From assembly GCA_030272585.1 (NCBI GenBank), contig BSYQ01000001.1, forward strand, positions 5,022,001 to 5,086,000: a DNA stretch of 64,000 nt, read 5' to 3'. Position numbers and translations under genes: made by a program. The notes beneath the pieces were generated by a model. The model did not search any database, had not been told where the DNA came from, and saw only the letters and a program-made list of their open reading frames with translations. Source of the stretch: Bryopsis sp. KO-2023 (taxonomy: Eukaryota; Chlorophyta; Ulvophyceae; Bryopsidales; Bryopsidaceae). Below are positions 43,175-53,179 of the stretch, piece after piece. The number at the start of each line of letters is the position of its first letter. Position 1 is the first letter of the stretch.

Positions 43175-45826
43175 ATGGCTGACCGTGAACACGCATTGGC
43201 AGTGCGCGAGCCTCAAGTTGAAGAGCCAGGGATTGAACCTGAGTTCGATGAGGAATTGCCTGACGCACCCAATGTTGTGTATCAACAAATAAACGTCCAG
43301 AACATCCACAATGTCCAGCAAGCAGCTGTCGACATAGACATGGGAGCTGATGCGGAAGCCTTAAGAGAGGATGTGGATGCGGTCCATGACCGTGTGGACG
43401 ATTTAGCCCACGGGCTAAGGGGTCACCTGCAGCAAGTTGACCAGACACTGGGGCAGAGGCTAGCCCATACTGAGGCCTCTGTGTCGAACCAACTGGCTGG
43501 CGCATCAGAGGTGATCGGGCAGGCGCTGGAAACACAGCACCAGCATGCGCAACAGGTTGAGGCCACACAGCATGCGGTGGTGTCGCAACAGGAGAAGCTG
43601 GATTCAGTAGCGGCTCAACATAGTCGATACGAGCAGAGGCTATTACGCCAAGATATCGACCATAGAAAAGAAAGAGCCGAGATCAAAGCTTTTGTGGATG
43701 CAATAACGAGGAGAATGGATGCCGCAGACATTCTAGCGGACTCTCGTTTTGCTGACCTAAAAGAAACGGCTGAAGCATCAGCACTTCAGTTAAAACAACT
43801 CTCCGAGTTATCCCTTGTCCAAGGGCGGAGAATTGAAGGCTTATTAGGAACTGTTGCGGATTCCAACGAAAAAGTCGAACGGACTCTAGAATTGTTTCGG
43901 GAGTCCTTGCACAAACAAGGTGCTGAGGTGAAGCGTTTGCAGAGCTCAAGAGTAGCAATTCAAAAAGATTTGATTGCCTTGGAGAAAAAGGCATCCAAAA
44001 CCTGGGATCAGCAGCAAGATGCAGCTGATGTGGTTGCCTTAAGATTATCTGGCCTGGAACGAAGCATGGAGGATGTGAGTGGCGGAAGTCAGAGTGCCCA
44101 AAGTGGAAGTGATGCTCGTGCAGTATCACCAGAGCGTGAAGAATCAACTTCCCCTGAGCCTGAGGACTCAGCCTTTGGGATGCCACTGCCGAAGAAATCA
44201 GTAAAGCAGTTGGCTGCATCATGGCCGCCACTAGACCAGAGCTTCGCGGTAGGAATGGTTGGGGCAGGAACCTCAACAATACCGGCTCCTCCAGCAGTAC
44301 AGGCCGAGGAGGGTGAAATTGTTGCAGCAGAAGCACCACCATGCACTGCAGTGGACAGCGCACCAGACGCTGATTTCACATTCCCTCAGTTGATACCTCC
44401 AAGTACAAGAGCTCAGCCTGGAGTACGCATCTCAGAACCCGACTCTGCCGATGGATCACGTAGACCCACACGAACTAACCCAAGAGTTCTCTCCTCAGCA
44501 GAAGTGTTATATCAAATTGACCTTGAGCGTGCTAAGGCACAGGTCAGAGAAGAGAAAGGAAAAGAACCCATGCAGATCCCCACACGTACTGGAAGATTGG
44601 GACTTGGGTTAAGTGCTTTGGGAGCAAGGGTAGAAAATAATCCCTTTGCTGCACTTGGTTCATATGAGTCTACTGGTGGACCCAGTCGAGTTCCGCGTAT
44701 GCGTGGAAACTTTGGAGACCCTGGTGATGACGACCCAGATGATGATGGCGGTGATGATTACCGCGACAGACGAAACCGCCCACCTTCCCGCATTCCAGGT
44801 GCGCCTGATGGCGGTGGAGGTGGTGGCGGCGGTGGAGATGGTGGAGGCGGTGGACCTCCCGGTGGACCTCCTGGTGGAGGTGGAGGTGGAGGTGGCGCTG
44901 GACCAGCAGGCCCAGGACCTCCTAGGCAAGGACAGTGGTTGCCTAGCACCGTCAAGTTGCAAATGCCTCGCGCATTTAACGGAAGTGGAGAACCAAAAGC
45001 CCGTAAATGGCAAGTGCTCATGACGCGGTACTTGAGAACCTGCGGAGTGCATGAAGCACAGTGGCAATCGATTATGGCCACTAACCTTTATGGGGCTGCC
45101 TCGGATTGGTTAACGATGCAAGAATTAAAAATTCACCGAGGTGAAAGACCACCCTTCCGTGACTGGATGGACTTCATGGATGGCTTAGCTACAGCTTTCG
45201 AATTCTCTAGTGATCGAGACGAAGCGTGGCGTGACCTCCACAAACTCAAGCAGACTGGAACAGTGAAACAGTTTGTAAAAGAGTTTCAGCGTTTGGTCTT
45301 GAGAATTCCAGACCTCGAAGAGGATCACCAGTATTTGCTCTTCGTTGATGGACTCAAGAGTGAAGTTCAGAAGCTGGTCGCTGCAACGGTACCTCGAGAT
45401 GTCGAGGCTGCCATCATATCCGCCGAACGATTGGAAGCCCTTGGAGTTGGAACACAAGGCCAAGGAGGGCAAACCAATCAGAAAAAGAAAGGAGTCTGGC
45501 GTGGTGGAAGAAAGAAGAAAGGCCAGAATCAGGGTCAGCAGCAGCAGAACCCTACACCACCAGCCCAAGCACCACCACAAGCTGCCGCAGGAGTACAACA
45601 GCAGCAGCAACAGCAACAAGGTAGAGGAGGAGGACGTGGTGGTGGTGGACGTGGACGCGGTGGTGGTAACCGTGGAAGAGGACAAGCCAATCAGGGAAGA
45701 CAGAACCCCCAGGGGGGAGGGGGATATAATTGTTATCTTTGTGGAAAGAAGGGTCACCCGGTGAGGCAATGTCCTAGATTGGAGGAGGTGAAAAACCTCC
45801 CCGATGTAAAAAAAATTTTAAACTGA
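43175..45826 (+). CDS. gag: Gag of chromovirus D
   Basis: 883 residues from an ATG in the context gaccATGgc. Same domain order as in A: helical N-half, Gly/Pro tract, Gag domain (LPSTVKLQMPRAF onward), poly-Gln and RGG tail, CCHC knuckle (CYLCGKKGHPVRQC). It differs from A by a shorter Gly/Pro run and a few substitutions. Ends KKILN directly at the slippery site. Confidence 0.93.
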   Translation: MADREHALAVREPQVEEPGIEPEFDEELPDAPNVVYQQINVQNIHNVQQAAVDIDMGADAEALREDVDAVHDRVDDLAHGLRGHLQQVDQTLGQRLAHTEASVSNQLAGASEVIGQALETQHQHAQQVEATQHAVVSQQEKLDSVAAQHSRYEQRLLRQDIDHRKERAEIKAFVDAITRRMDAADILADSRFADLKETAEASALQLKQLSELSLVQGRRIEGLLGTVADSNEKVERTLELFRESLHKQGAEVKRLQSSRVAIQKDLIALEKKASKTWDQQQDAADVVALRLSGLERSMEDVSGGSQSAQSGSDARAVSPEREESTSPEPEDSAFGMPLPKKSVKQLAASWPPLDQSFAVGMVGAGTSTIPAPPAVQAEEGEIVAAEAPPCTAVDSAPDADFTFPQLIPPSTRAQPGVRISEPDSADGSRRPTRTNPRVLSSAEVLYQIDLERAKAQVREEKGKEPMQIPTRTGRLGLGLSALGARVENNPFAALGSYESTGGPSRVPRMRGNFGDPGDDDPDDDGGDDYRDRRNRPPSRIPGAPDGGGGGGGGGDGGGGGPPGGPPGGGGGGGGAGPAGPGPPRQGQWLPSTVKLQMPRAFNGSGEPKARKWQVLMTRYLRTCGVHEAQWQSIMATNLYGAASDWLTMQELKIHRGERPPFRDWMDFMDGLATAFEFSSDRDEAWRDLHKLKQTGTVKQFVKEFQRLVLRIPDLEEDHQYLLFVDGLKSEVQKLVAATVPRDVEAAIISAERLEALGVGTQGQGGQTNQKKKGVWRGGRKKKGQNQGQQQQNPTPPAQAPPQAAAGVQQQQQQQQGRGGGRGGGGRGRGGGNRGRGQANQGRQNPQGGGGYNCYLCGKKGHPVRQCPRLEEVKNLPDVKKILN
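45817..45823 (+). promoter_or_regulatory. Candidate -1 frameshift site of D
   Basis: T-TTA-AAC in the gag frame, directly followed by the TGA stop, with an A-AAA-AAA run seven bases earlier. The -1 (pol) frame has a stop at about 45775 and is open afterwards into the protease, so the shift window is about 50 bases. Confidence 0.75.
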
Positions 45827-46998
45827 CCGCCAGGCAGGAAACTGCTTCGTCTGAGCCTGGCCGACGCAAACGTCGTAAGCGAAACAGAGTTCGTAGGCGG
45901 CGTAGGAAGCATAGATCAAAAGTAGGTGCCTCGAAAAAGGTTAAAAGTACTCACAGCGGAAAACCTGAGGAGCGGACTAGTACACCGCGTGAAGAGAGAA
46001 CAGAGACACTCTCCACATCTACCCAATCGGCACATGACAACTGCGATTGGAAAAATGAACAGAAGGAAAGCACACCGGATGAGATGGACGCGCCTCATGC
46101 GTCATCTGCATCTCTTCCCTCTGTTAGTGAATCTGTGGGCTCATTGGAGTCACAGAGTAGTCTACAGGAGTCCCTGCCTGCAGACGTAGACGATAGTGGG
46201 TCAGAAACAACCCAGCGGTCTACCACAGAGCGAGTTAATGTGTCAGAAGTTCGATCAACTTCGTCAACCAAGGGTGACACATGCCCTCTGTTAAAAATTC
46301 AAGAAGTGCCTGTGAGAGGGTACGAAGTAAAAGCACGGATCAAGACCACGGACCTTTATGCATTCATGGATTGTGGAAGTACCGCAAACTATATCAATGA
46401 CAAGGTAGCGCGTGATCTCGGGTTGTCGATTACACCAAGCTCAAAGAGAGCAATGTTGGCAAACGGAGATATTAAAGAACTGGCTGGCAGCTGTAACAAC
46501 CTCCGAGTAAAGATAGGAGGGCTGAAGTGCAAAATGAAAGCGGATCTGTTTCCAGACCTTGGTTATGACCTAATATTGGGCATGCCTTGGTTGCAGAAAG
46601 AAAACCCCCGCATAGACTTTCAGCAAAATGAGATTTCAGTTTGCAAAAACAGCCAAGTATTTCATCTTCCGTTGCGTCATCCAACCCAAGAGAGTATTGA
46701 ACCTGAACGAAAAGTACAGTCGATACTGCAAGAAGTGCCAGTGACTGAGTGTTCAGCTAAACGAATGATGCGTCATCTCAAAACAGAGACAGCATTCATG
46801 GTTGTAGTGCAAGAGACTGAAGAGAAAGCTTTAGGCCAACATGAATTGCCTGACGCTATAGAGCGAACACAGCCATTCAACACTGAGGATGAGATTGGCA
46901 AACTTATTCGTTCAGACACCCCTGCCGAAATTAAAAAGGTGGTAGAAACACACCGTGGTGTGTTCCCTCGTGATTTACCCCCAGGGATCCCTCCGAAG

Positions 46999-47463
46999 CA
47001 GAGATAGGACTTGGGCCAAATTTTTGGTCCGACTCCGGTCCGGTCCGGTTACGGTCGGGTTACGGTCACCGTACTACGGCCGTAACTCCGTACCGTAACC
47101 GGAGTAATATGTTGTTTTTACGGTACGGAACAGGTACGGTATAACTACGGTAGGCCCTAAATCACCGTGAAGTAGCGTGGTTCAGTGCTAAAGCGTTAGG
47201 CTGCAGTCAGTAGGGTCGCGGGTTCGAATCCCCCTGGGTTCCTTTGGAATCGCGGGACCCTGCGGGGGTCACTTTCTACGGTTTACGGTTGTTACGGCCG
47301 TTACGGTCGTTACGGTCCGGTACGGAGCGGTACGGAGTGGTACGGTGCTACGGTTACGGCCGTAAAAGTACGATTTTCTGACGAAAATTGTACTCCGGTT
47401 ACGGTCCGGTTACGGTGGTTACGGTCCGGTTACGGTGACCGTAACCGTAAAGTCCTATCTCTG
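46999..47463. mobile_element. Q1, non-autonomous hAT-like element
   Basis: 465 bp, TIR CAGAGATAGGACTT / AAGTCCTATCTCTG, target duplication CTCCGAAG (46991-46998 and 47464-47471). Filled with TTACGGT, GGTCCGG and their complements, like the end of Q-hAT. It holds one tRNA-like unit and has no coding capacity. Confidence 0.92.
47168..47275 (+). ncRNA. tRNA-like unit in Q1
   Basis: It reads GCGTGGTTCAGTGCTAAAG, then GCAGTCAGTAGGGTCG, B box GGTTCGAATCC (47221-47231) and a GGACCC-TGCG-GGGGTC hairpin followed by ACTTTC. It aligns with the units of the P elements (AAGCGTT, CAGTCAGTGAGGTCC, the TGCG hairpin and GGTGACTT). It resembles a degenerate tRNA with Pol III internal boxes; no T4 run follows closely and expression is unproven. 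Confidence 0.55.
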
Positions 47464-50400
47464 CTCCGAAGAGAAAAGGTCATGAGTTTAAGATAGACCT
47501 GGAGGATCCAACACCTATCCATCGTCCAATATACAAGCTTTCACCAGCAGAGCTGGATGAAGTGAAAGCACAAGTGGACTACCTTCTGGAACAGAAGAAA
47601 ATCAAACCATCCGAGTCCCCTTGGGGCGCGCCAATCCTATTTGTACCGAAAAAGGATGGAGGCTTAAGGATGTGTGTGGATTACAGGTGGATCAACAAGG
47701 TGACGGTGAAAAACCGATATCCTTTACCCCTGCCAGAAGAATTGATGGATAGAGTGTTCAAAGCCAAAGTGTTCTCGAAGTTAGATCTGCGATCAGGCTA
47801 TTGGCAATTTCCAGTAAGGCCATCTGATATAGATAAAACAGCGTTCCGCACGAGATACGGTCACTTTGAGTTTTTGGTAGCGCCTTTTGGGCTAACCAAT
47901 TGCCCCGCGCAATTCCAAACTCTAGTGCAAGACCTACTCACAGAGTTTTTAGATGATTTTGTTGTTGTCTTTATTGATGACATACTCATCTTCTCTGAAA
48001 ACATGGAACAGCATGCCGAACACTTAGAGAAAGTCCTGTCGCGACTAGCAGAATATCAGCTTTTTGCTAAGGCAAGTAAAAGTGAGCTGGCTGTCGCAAC
48101 AGTAGACTATCTTGGCTACCGCATTAGCGGAAGTGGGTTAGAACCACAGGAACAAAAAGTGAAGGCAGTGAAGGAGTGGAAGGAACTACAGAGTGTTAGC
48201 GATGTACGTAGTTTCCTTGGAATGGTTTCATACTACAGGAAATTCATTCCCCAGTTTGCACATGTTGCTGGACCACTCCATGACTTAGTGAAAAAAGACC
48301 ATCCCTGGAGATGGGGACAGGTTGAGCGTGGCGCATTCAATGAACTGAAAAAGCGTTTAAGTCAAGCTCCCGTCCTTATTTTTCCAGATGCGTCCCTGCC
48401 TTACACTGTGATCACTGATGCGTCGAATGAGGCCATCGGTGCCGTGTTAACACAGGATCACGGAGAGGGGCTACAGCCAATAGCTTACCTCTCACGTAGA
48501 TTCAAGCCTGCCGAGCTTAACTATGCACCATACGACAAAGAGTTGTGTGCAATATGTTATGCGATGGTGCAGTGGAGACATTATCTAGAAGGTTGTGCGG
48601 GTGGAGTAACAGTGTTCACTGACCACCAACCTCTGACGCATATTCTGTCGCAGAGGAACCTTTCTAGAACCCAAGCAAGATGGCTTGAGGCGGGGTACCT
48701 GACTTCGATCAACCCCAAGATCTCCTACATAAAAGGCAAGGCTAATGTGTTAGCAGATGCTCTCTCCCGCAGTGTTCCTAAGCCCGTGGAAACTGCGATG
48801 AACATTTCCACTTGGCAAGTGCATCAAGCAAGCCAAGACGAGTGGAAACAAGCCCTCCAAGCTGATAACTCCTTGGTGAAGATATTGCGGAAGCTTGAGA
48901 GTGGCGAGGAAGTTGAGGGATATTTCCTCAGAGAGGGAATACTCTGGACGGTCCCAAAGAGAGGATTAGTCGAGAAAGTGGTGGTTCCTAAAGGCCAGCG
49001 CAATAAGATTATGAAGGAGTGCCATGAGACACCTTCAGCAGGCCATACAGGACCAGCGCGAACAGGAGAAATCCTAGCGCGGCGATATTGGTGGAAGGGG
49101 TGGATGAATGAGTTGAAGGCATTTGTGCGCGAATGCCCTGTGTGCCAACAAATAAAGGCTGACACACAGAAGCCTATGGGCTTACTTCAACCCCTGCCAA
49201 TACCTGAGCGGAAGTGGGAGCAAATTACCACTGACTTGGTGACAGATCTACCAGCATCCAATGGGTTTACTGCTGTAGCTGTCTTTGTCGATAGACTTAC
49301 CAAGTTTGTGCATTTCGCCCCATGTACTAAAGAGATTACCGCTGCAGGATACGCCCAACTTTTTATCGAACATGTTTACCGCAACCATGGCCTACCTAAA
49401 GTGATTGTGTCTGATAGAGACCCTCGCTTTACCAGCAAGTTCTGGCAGACGCTTTTTAAAGCTCTGGGTACAGAGATTCGTATGAGTACAGCTTACCACC
49501 CTCAGACGGATGGGCAGAGTGAGGTTACCATACGTACTCTGGAAAATTTCCTGAGGCCATATGCTGAGAGGTATCCCCATAAGTGGGTTGAGTATTTACC
49601 TACAGCAGAGTTTGCAGCAAACAATGCAGTGAATGCGAGTACAGGGTTCGCACCTGCATACTTGATGTATGGGTACCATCCAGAAACACCAAACATTGGT
49701 GGGACGGCAACGCAATTTCAAGTGGAAGCAGTTAAGACAATGGTAGCACGGATGGCACAGGACTTAGATACCGCAAAAGCATATTACGCTAGAGCACAAC
49801 ACAGAATGTGTGTGAGTGCAAACAAGAAGAGGAAAGATATTGCGTTTGAGAAAGGGGATAAAGTCCTGATAAAAAGCCGTTTTATTCCGTTGGCTGCTTT
49901 GAACAAAGTGAGTCCAAAACTGCGCCGTCGATTTGTGGGTCCCTTTGAAATTGTGGAGAAAATATCAAAGGTGGCTTACAGAGTTCAACTTCCGGAAACA
50001 TGGCTCATTCACCCAGTGTTTCATGTTTCTAAGTTCAAGCGTTATCACGCCTCGAGTGATAACAGCAGGCAGATACAACCTCCAGAAGGAGAGTTGATTG
50101 GTAGCGAAGTAGAGTATGAGGTCGAAAATATCCTAAGGGCTAGAGGTAAACGCAATCGTGAATACCTAGTGCTGTGGAAAGGATACGATCTACTTGACGC
50201 TACTTGGGAACCTGAAGCTAATCTGGTTAACGCACCAGATATACTTCGCGCATTTAAAGAGAAAGAAAGAAAAGAGTTGCAGAAAGGAAGAGAATAGGGA
50301 AACAGAGTGTTTGATGGCTAAGGTGGAACTCCTTATAGCAAGGGGACGCGAAAAAGGATACCTTAGAAAAACTCTGTCGACTTCCAAACCAACTCTTTAA

Positions 50401-50624
50401 CTTTAATGCGTTAGGTGCCTAAGTTATTTGGCTGGCGCAGTAAGTGTAGCTTCAGTAGTACTTTAGAAACCGGGCAAACGATGTCACATTCGAGATAGTG
50501 TGGTTGTTCCGAGAAAACCCCTATCAAGTGACGTGTTGAGGTGGTCTTGACGAGACTCCAACCGAGCGAAACGTTGGTGTCTCACCCCAATAACCCAACG
50601 AGGAAAGTGTACGAGTCACCCAGC

Positions 50625-50632
50625 CTTATAAG
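50625..50632 (+). promoter_or_regulatory. TATA-like box before ORF3 of D
   Basis: CTTATAAG about 115 bases upstream of the ORF3 ATG, conserved in A. A pyrimidine-rich stretch (TTATATCTTTCTTTCC) lies just before the ATG. The region 50298-50747 holds no other gene. Confidence 0.4.
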
Positions 50633-50747
50633 CGCAGCCCTCGAACCATTTTGCCCTAGTGTTTGTGTGAACGGAGCGAGCTCCTGAGTGAAAAAGAGTC
50701 TAAAGACGCACAAACCGTTGTTTATATCTTTCTTTCCGACAAACATA

Positions 50748-52562
50748 ATGGCTGCCGATACACCCGCCGCAATTATTGCGAGATTGGAAGCGGAGGTAGC
50801 TAAAAAGGAAGAGGAGCTGCAGCACTTTACGTCGACCGCAGAGGAAGTGCTGCAGAACAATGAGGCCTTAACCCGGCAGCTCTCAGAGTTGAGTGACCGG
50901 ACGAAAGCAGCTGAGGCTGCGAAGGAGGCAGCGGAGAAAGCCAAGGATAAGGCGGAGGCGGAAAAGAAAGAAGCGGAGGACAAGACCAAGGTCTTGGAAG
51001 AAAAATTGGAAGCCATGAAGTTGAAAAAGCAAAGGTTCCAATCTCACATGATGGCTAACCATCGTGAGAATGACCTCCGTAAACAAGCTCTCGGGGGAAT
51101 AGTGGATCGATTTACCGCGGTAGAGGAAACGCTGCAGCGAGCTGTAGCAACCGCGTGGAGTGCAGCAGCCAACAACCTTAAGAAGGAATTGGCAGAACAA
51201 GAGCTGCAGATCGATTTGCTGGGAGAGTCCCTCAGAGACGGCTCTGAAAAACTTCAAGTGCAGAGCGAAACAACGGACAAGATGCTGCGTTTGAACCCGG
51301 CGGTACCAGCACCACGGGTACGCGAAGAACTGGATCGCCAAGTCCAAGTTCTGTTGTCAAACGCAACACTTGATCTGGAACCGTCCAAGGACGATGATGC
51401 GGGAGGCTCAAGCAAGGGCAAGGGGAAAGGGAAAAACAAACGCCCAAGCTCGCCGTGTAGGGATGCAGATCCACACGGAAAGAGAAGGCGAGAGGACGGT
51501 GACGATGAAGGTGGTGAGCCACCGAGGGAGCGTATGCCTGGAGATGCAGCAAGAGCCAACTTGTTACTCAAGTTAAAGGCTGCCGCATTAAAGACTCCAG
51601 CACCCTCACAACCAGCACCAACAGTTCAGACTCCCGGAGATGAGGCTACCGCAATAGCACCGGGGGAGGACTTATTCGACATGAGAGAGGAGGAGCTTTT
51701 GGACTTGGATTTTAACGAAGAAATTGACTTCGGCAGTCCACCTCCTAGGCTCGAAGGTCCTAGTTCTGAACTGGAGGACGGGGAAATAAGGAATGATGAA
51801 GGGCCAAGCCAGGTGACAGAGGTTCAGCGTGCGGTCCATCCACCGTTGGAGTTAGCTCCAACAGAAGCAGCACTTCGGGCTTTCCGAGAAAAGGTTAAGC
51901 TCAGGAGATTAAGGGCGGCTGCTCAGGACAAAGTGGATGCTGCACCCAGCGAAGTGAACCTGTCACGGGAGGATATCGAGGAGGCTTGCAACCCCATCAC
52001 TGCGTCAGAGAAATGGCCGAAGGTCCAATATACTAACCCCAGGGACCGAGCCTTGCAAAATTACCGCGGCAACCGGCACTTTCACGAGTTGCCCATGTGC
52101 ATTTGGTGCGGGAGAAGCCCAATGCAGGCAAGTGCTCAGCGGCTGACGCAGAAGAAGTATTCCGTCCTTCCTTGTGGGTATCACCTCGTGTGTGATGCTC
52201 ATTGGTTGGCATACTCGATGCTGGGGCGCATCGTCACGGCGGTCCAAAAAGTCGCGGAAGTGGACAACAAGTCCATCGCCACCGTCTCCCCATTCTCTCT
52301 ACCTGCCCATATGTTGAAGCTGACACGCTCGACGTTCGAAGAAATCCCTCCGTTCCCGGCTGAGCACGAGAAGTTGCCACACTGCAACATGTGTGTGAAG
52401 CGGCAGCTCAAGGTGTCCGGCATCACAAGGGATCTGCCATTCCTTAAATCCAAGAGGGTGGCTGCCGCATTTGATCCCTGTGTCCGGTATCGTGCAGTGC
52501 AGCAAGCGCATGCGCAGGAGCAGCGTGCTATCCAGCAAGCGCAAGCGCAGGAACAGCGTTAA
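50748..52562 (+). CDS. ORF3 of chromovirus D (coiled coil plus RING-like motif)
   Basis: 604 residues, same length as in A. The ATG at 50748 is preferred over upstream in-frame starts because it is the shared start with A. Coiled coil (about 8-110), acidic Pro-rich middle, then CIWC, C-x2-H-x2-C-x2-H-W and CNMC. Substitutions from A are few and mostly conservative, and the ligands are unchanged. An intact copy in two separate insertions supports it being a functional gene of this family. Confidence 0.87.
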   Translation: MAADTPAAIIARLEAEVAKKEEELQHFTSTAEEVLQNNEALTRQLSELSDRTKAAEAAKEAAEKAKDKAEAEKKEAEDKTKVLEEKLEAMKLKKQRFQSHMMANHRENDLRKQALGGIVDRFTAVEETLQRAVATAWSAAANNLKKELAEQELQIDLLGESLRDGSEKLQVQSETTDKMLRLNPAVPAPRVREELDRQVQVLLSNATLDLEPSKDDDAGGSSKGKGKGKNKRPSSPCRDADPHGKRRREDGDDEGGEPPRERMPGDAARANLLLKLKAAALKTPAPSQPAPTVQTPGDEATAIAPGEDLFDMREEELLDLDFNEEIDFGSPPPRLEGPSSELEDGEIRNDEGPSQVTEVQRAVHPPLELAPTEAALRAFREKVKLRRLRAAAQDKVDAAPSEVNLSREDIEEACNPITASEKWPKVQYTNPRDRALQNYRGNRHFHELPMCIWCGRSPMQASAQRLTQKKYSVLPCGYHLVCDAHWLAYSMLGRIVTAVQKVAEVDNKSIATVSPFSLPAHMLKLTRSTFEEIPPFPAEHEKLPHCNMCVKRQLKVSGITRDLPFLKSKRVAAAFDPCVRYRAVQQAHAQEQRAIQQAQAQEQR

Positions 52563-52756
52563 GGAGGAGGGAAAAGGAGTTATCGTCGACCAAGTGTGTG
52601 CGTGCAGCAGCTGTCAGAGACGTCAGAGCAAGAGACAGGTCCAAGACAGTTGGGTGTGGGTATGGGAGTGGGTGAGTTTTGTGTTTGTGTTTTTGTGTTT
52701 TTGTTTTTTTTGTGTTTTGGTGTGCGTGGGCGCCCACTTTTTGCGGGGGGGGCGTA
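52563..52756 (+). other. 3' untranslated region and polypurine tract of D
   Basis: GT-rich sequence ending in a G8 run and CGTA before the LTR. Confidence 0.7.
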
Positions 52757-53179
52757 TGTTAGTCTTTTAGCGCTATACGAGGTAGTTTGGGATAGAGCCG
52801 AGGGTGGCTGACGCATGTGGGTTCACGAGTAAGACAGATTAGACCCAGAGTTTGGGGCATGCGTCAGCGTACTACACTTAGGGGTACTTAAGAGGCCCAC
52901 TCGTTGTTTTGACACTCATAGTTACTTTGTAAGAACTCGGGATTCGTGGGATTGGTGTGTTCCCGCTTGTGTGTGTGTTTGTGTGTGTGTGTGTGTTAAG
53001 TGTTTGCCTGACGCAATCACTTCCCAACCTAAGTGCTCTAGTAGCGTTCACAACCGCGCTAGCTAGAGAGTTGTCTAAAGCAACAAATCCCACAAGTATA
53101 CTTGCGTTAGCCAGCAAGTTATCACGAATCCAACCAACACAGCCGACCACTATTGCGTCACCCACAAGCTTCACTATCA
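52757..53179 (+). repeat. 3' LTR of D
   Basis: TGTTAG...CTATCA, 423 bp, directly followed by target copy GTATG. Confidence 0.95.

Larger units (their letters stand above)
45820..50297 (+). pseudogene. pol: Pol of D, interrupted by Q1
   Basis: Coding pieces are about 45820-46998 and 47464-50297. The -1 frame starts with a very basic segment (GRRKRRKRNRVRRRRRKHR) that could aid RNA binding or nuclear import. The protease has MDCGSTANYI, with Met where A has Ile. RT FIDDIL, RNase H, integrase HHCC and D-D-E, and the chromodomain are intact after the insertion. The frame stops at TAG within the Q1 terminus. Removing Q1 with one CTCCGAAG copy restores the order seen in A. Confidence 0.93.
42607..53179 (+). 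mobile_element. Chromovirus D, complete copy of the A family
   Basis: 10,573 bp with 423-bp LTRs at both ends and target duplication GTATG (42602-42606 and 53180-53184). The LTRs differ at one position by eye (CCAACAAG versus CCAGCAAG). Order: LTR, PBS, gag, pol, ORF3, polypurine tract, LTR. Pol is broken only by the small element Q1. Confidence 0.96.
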
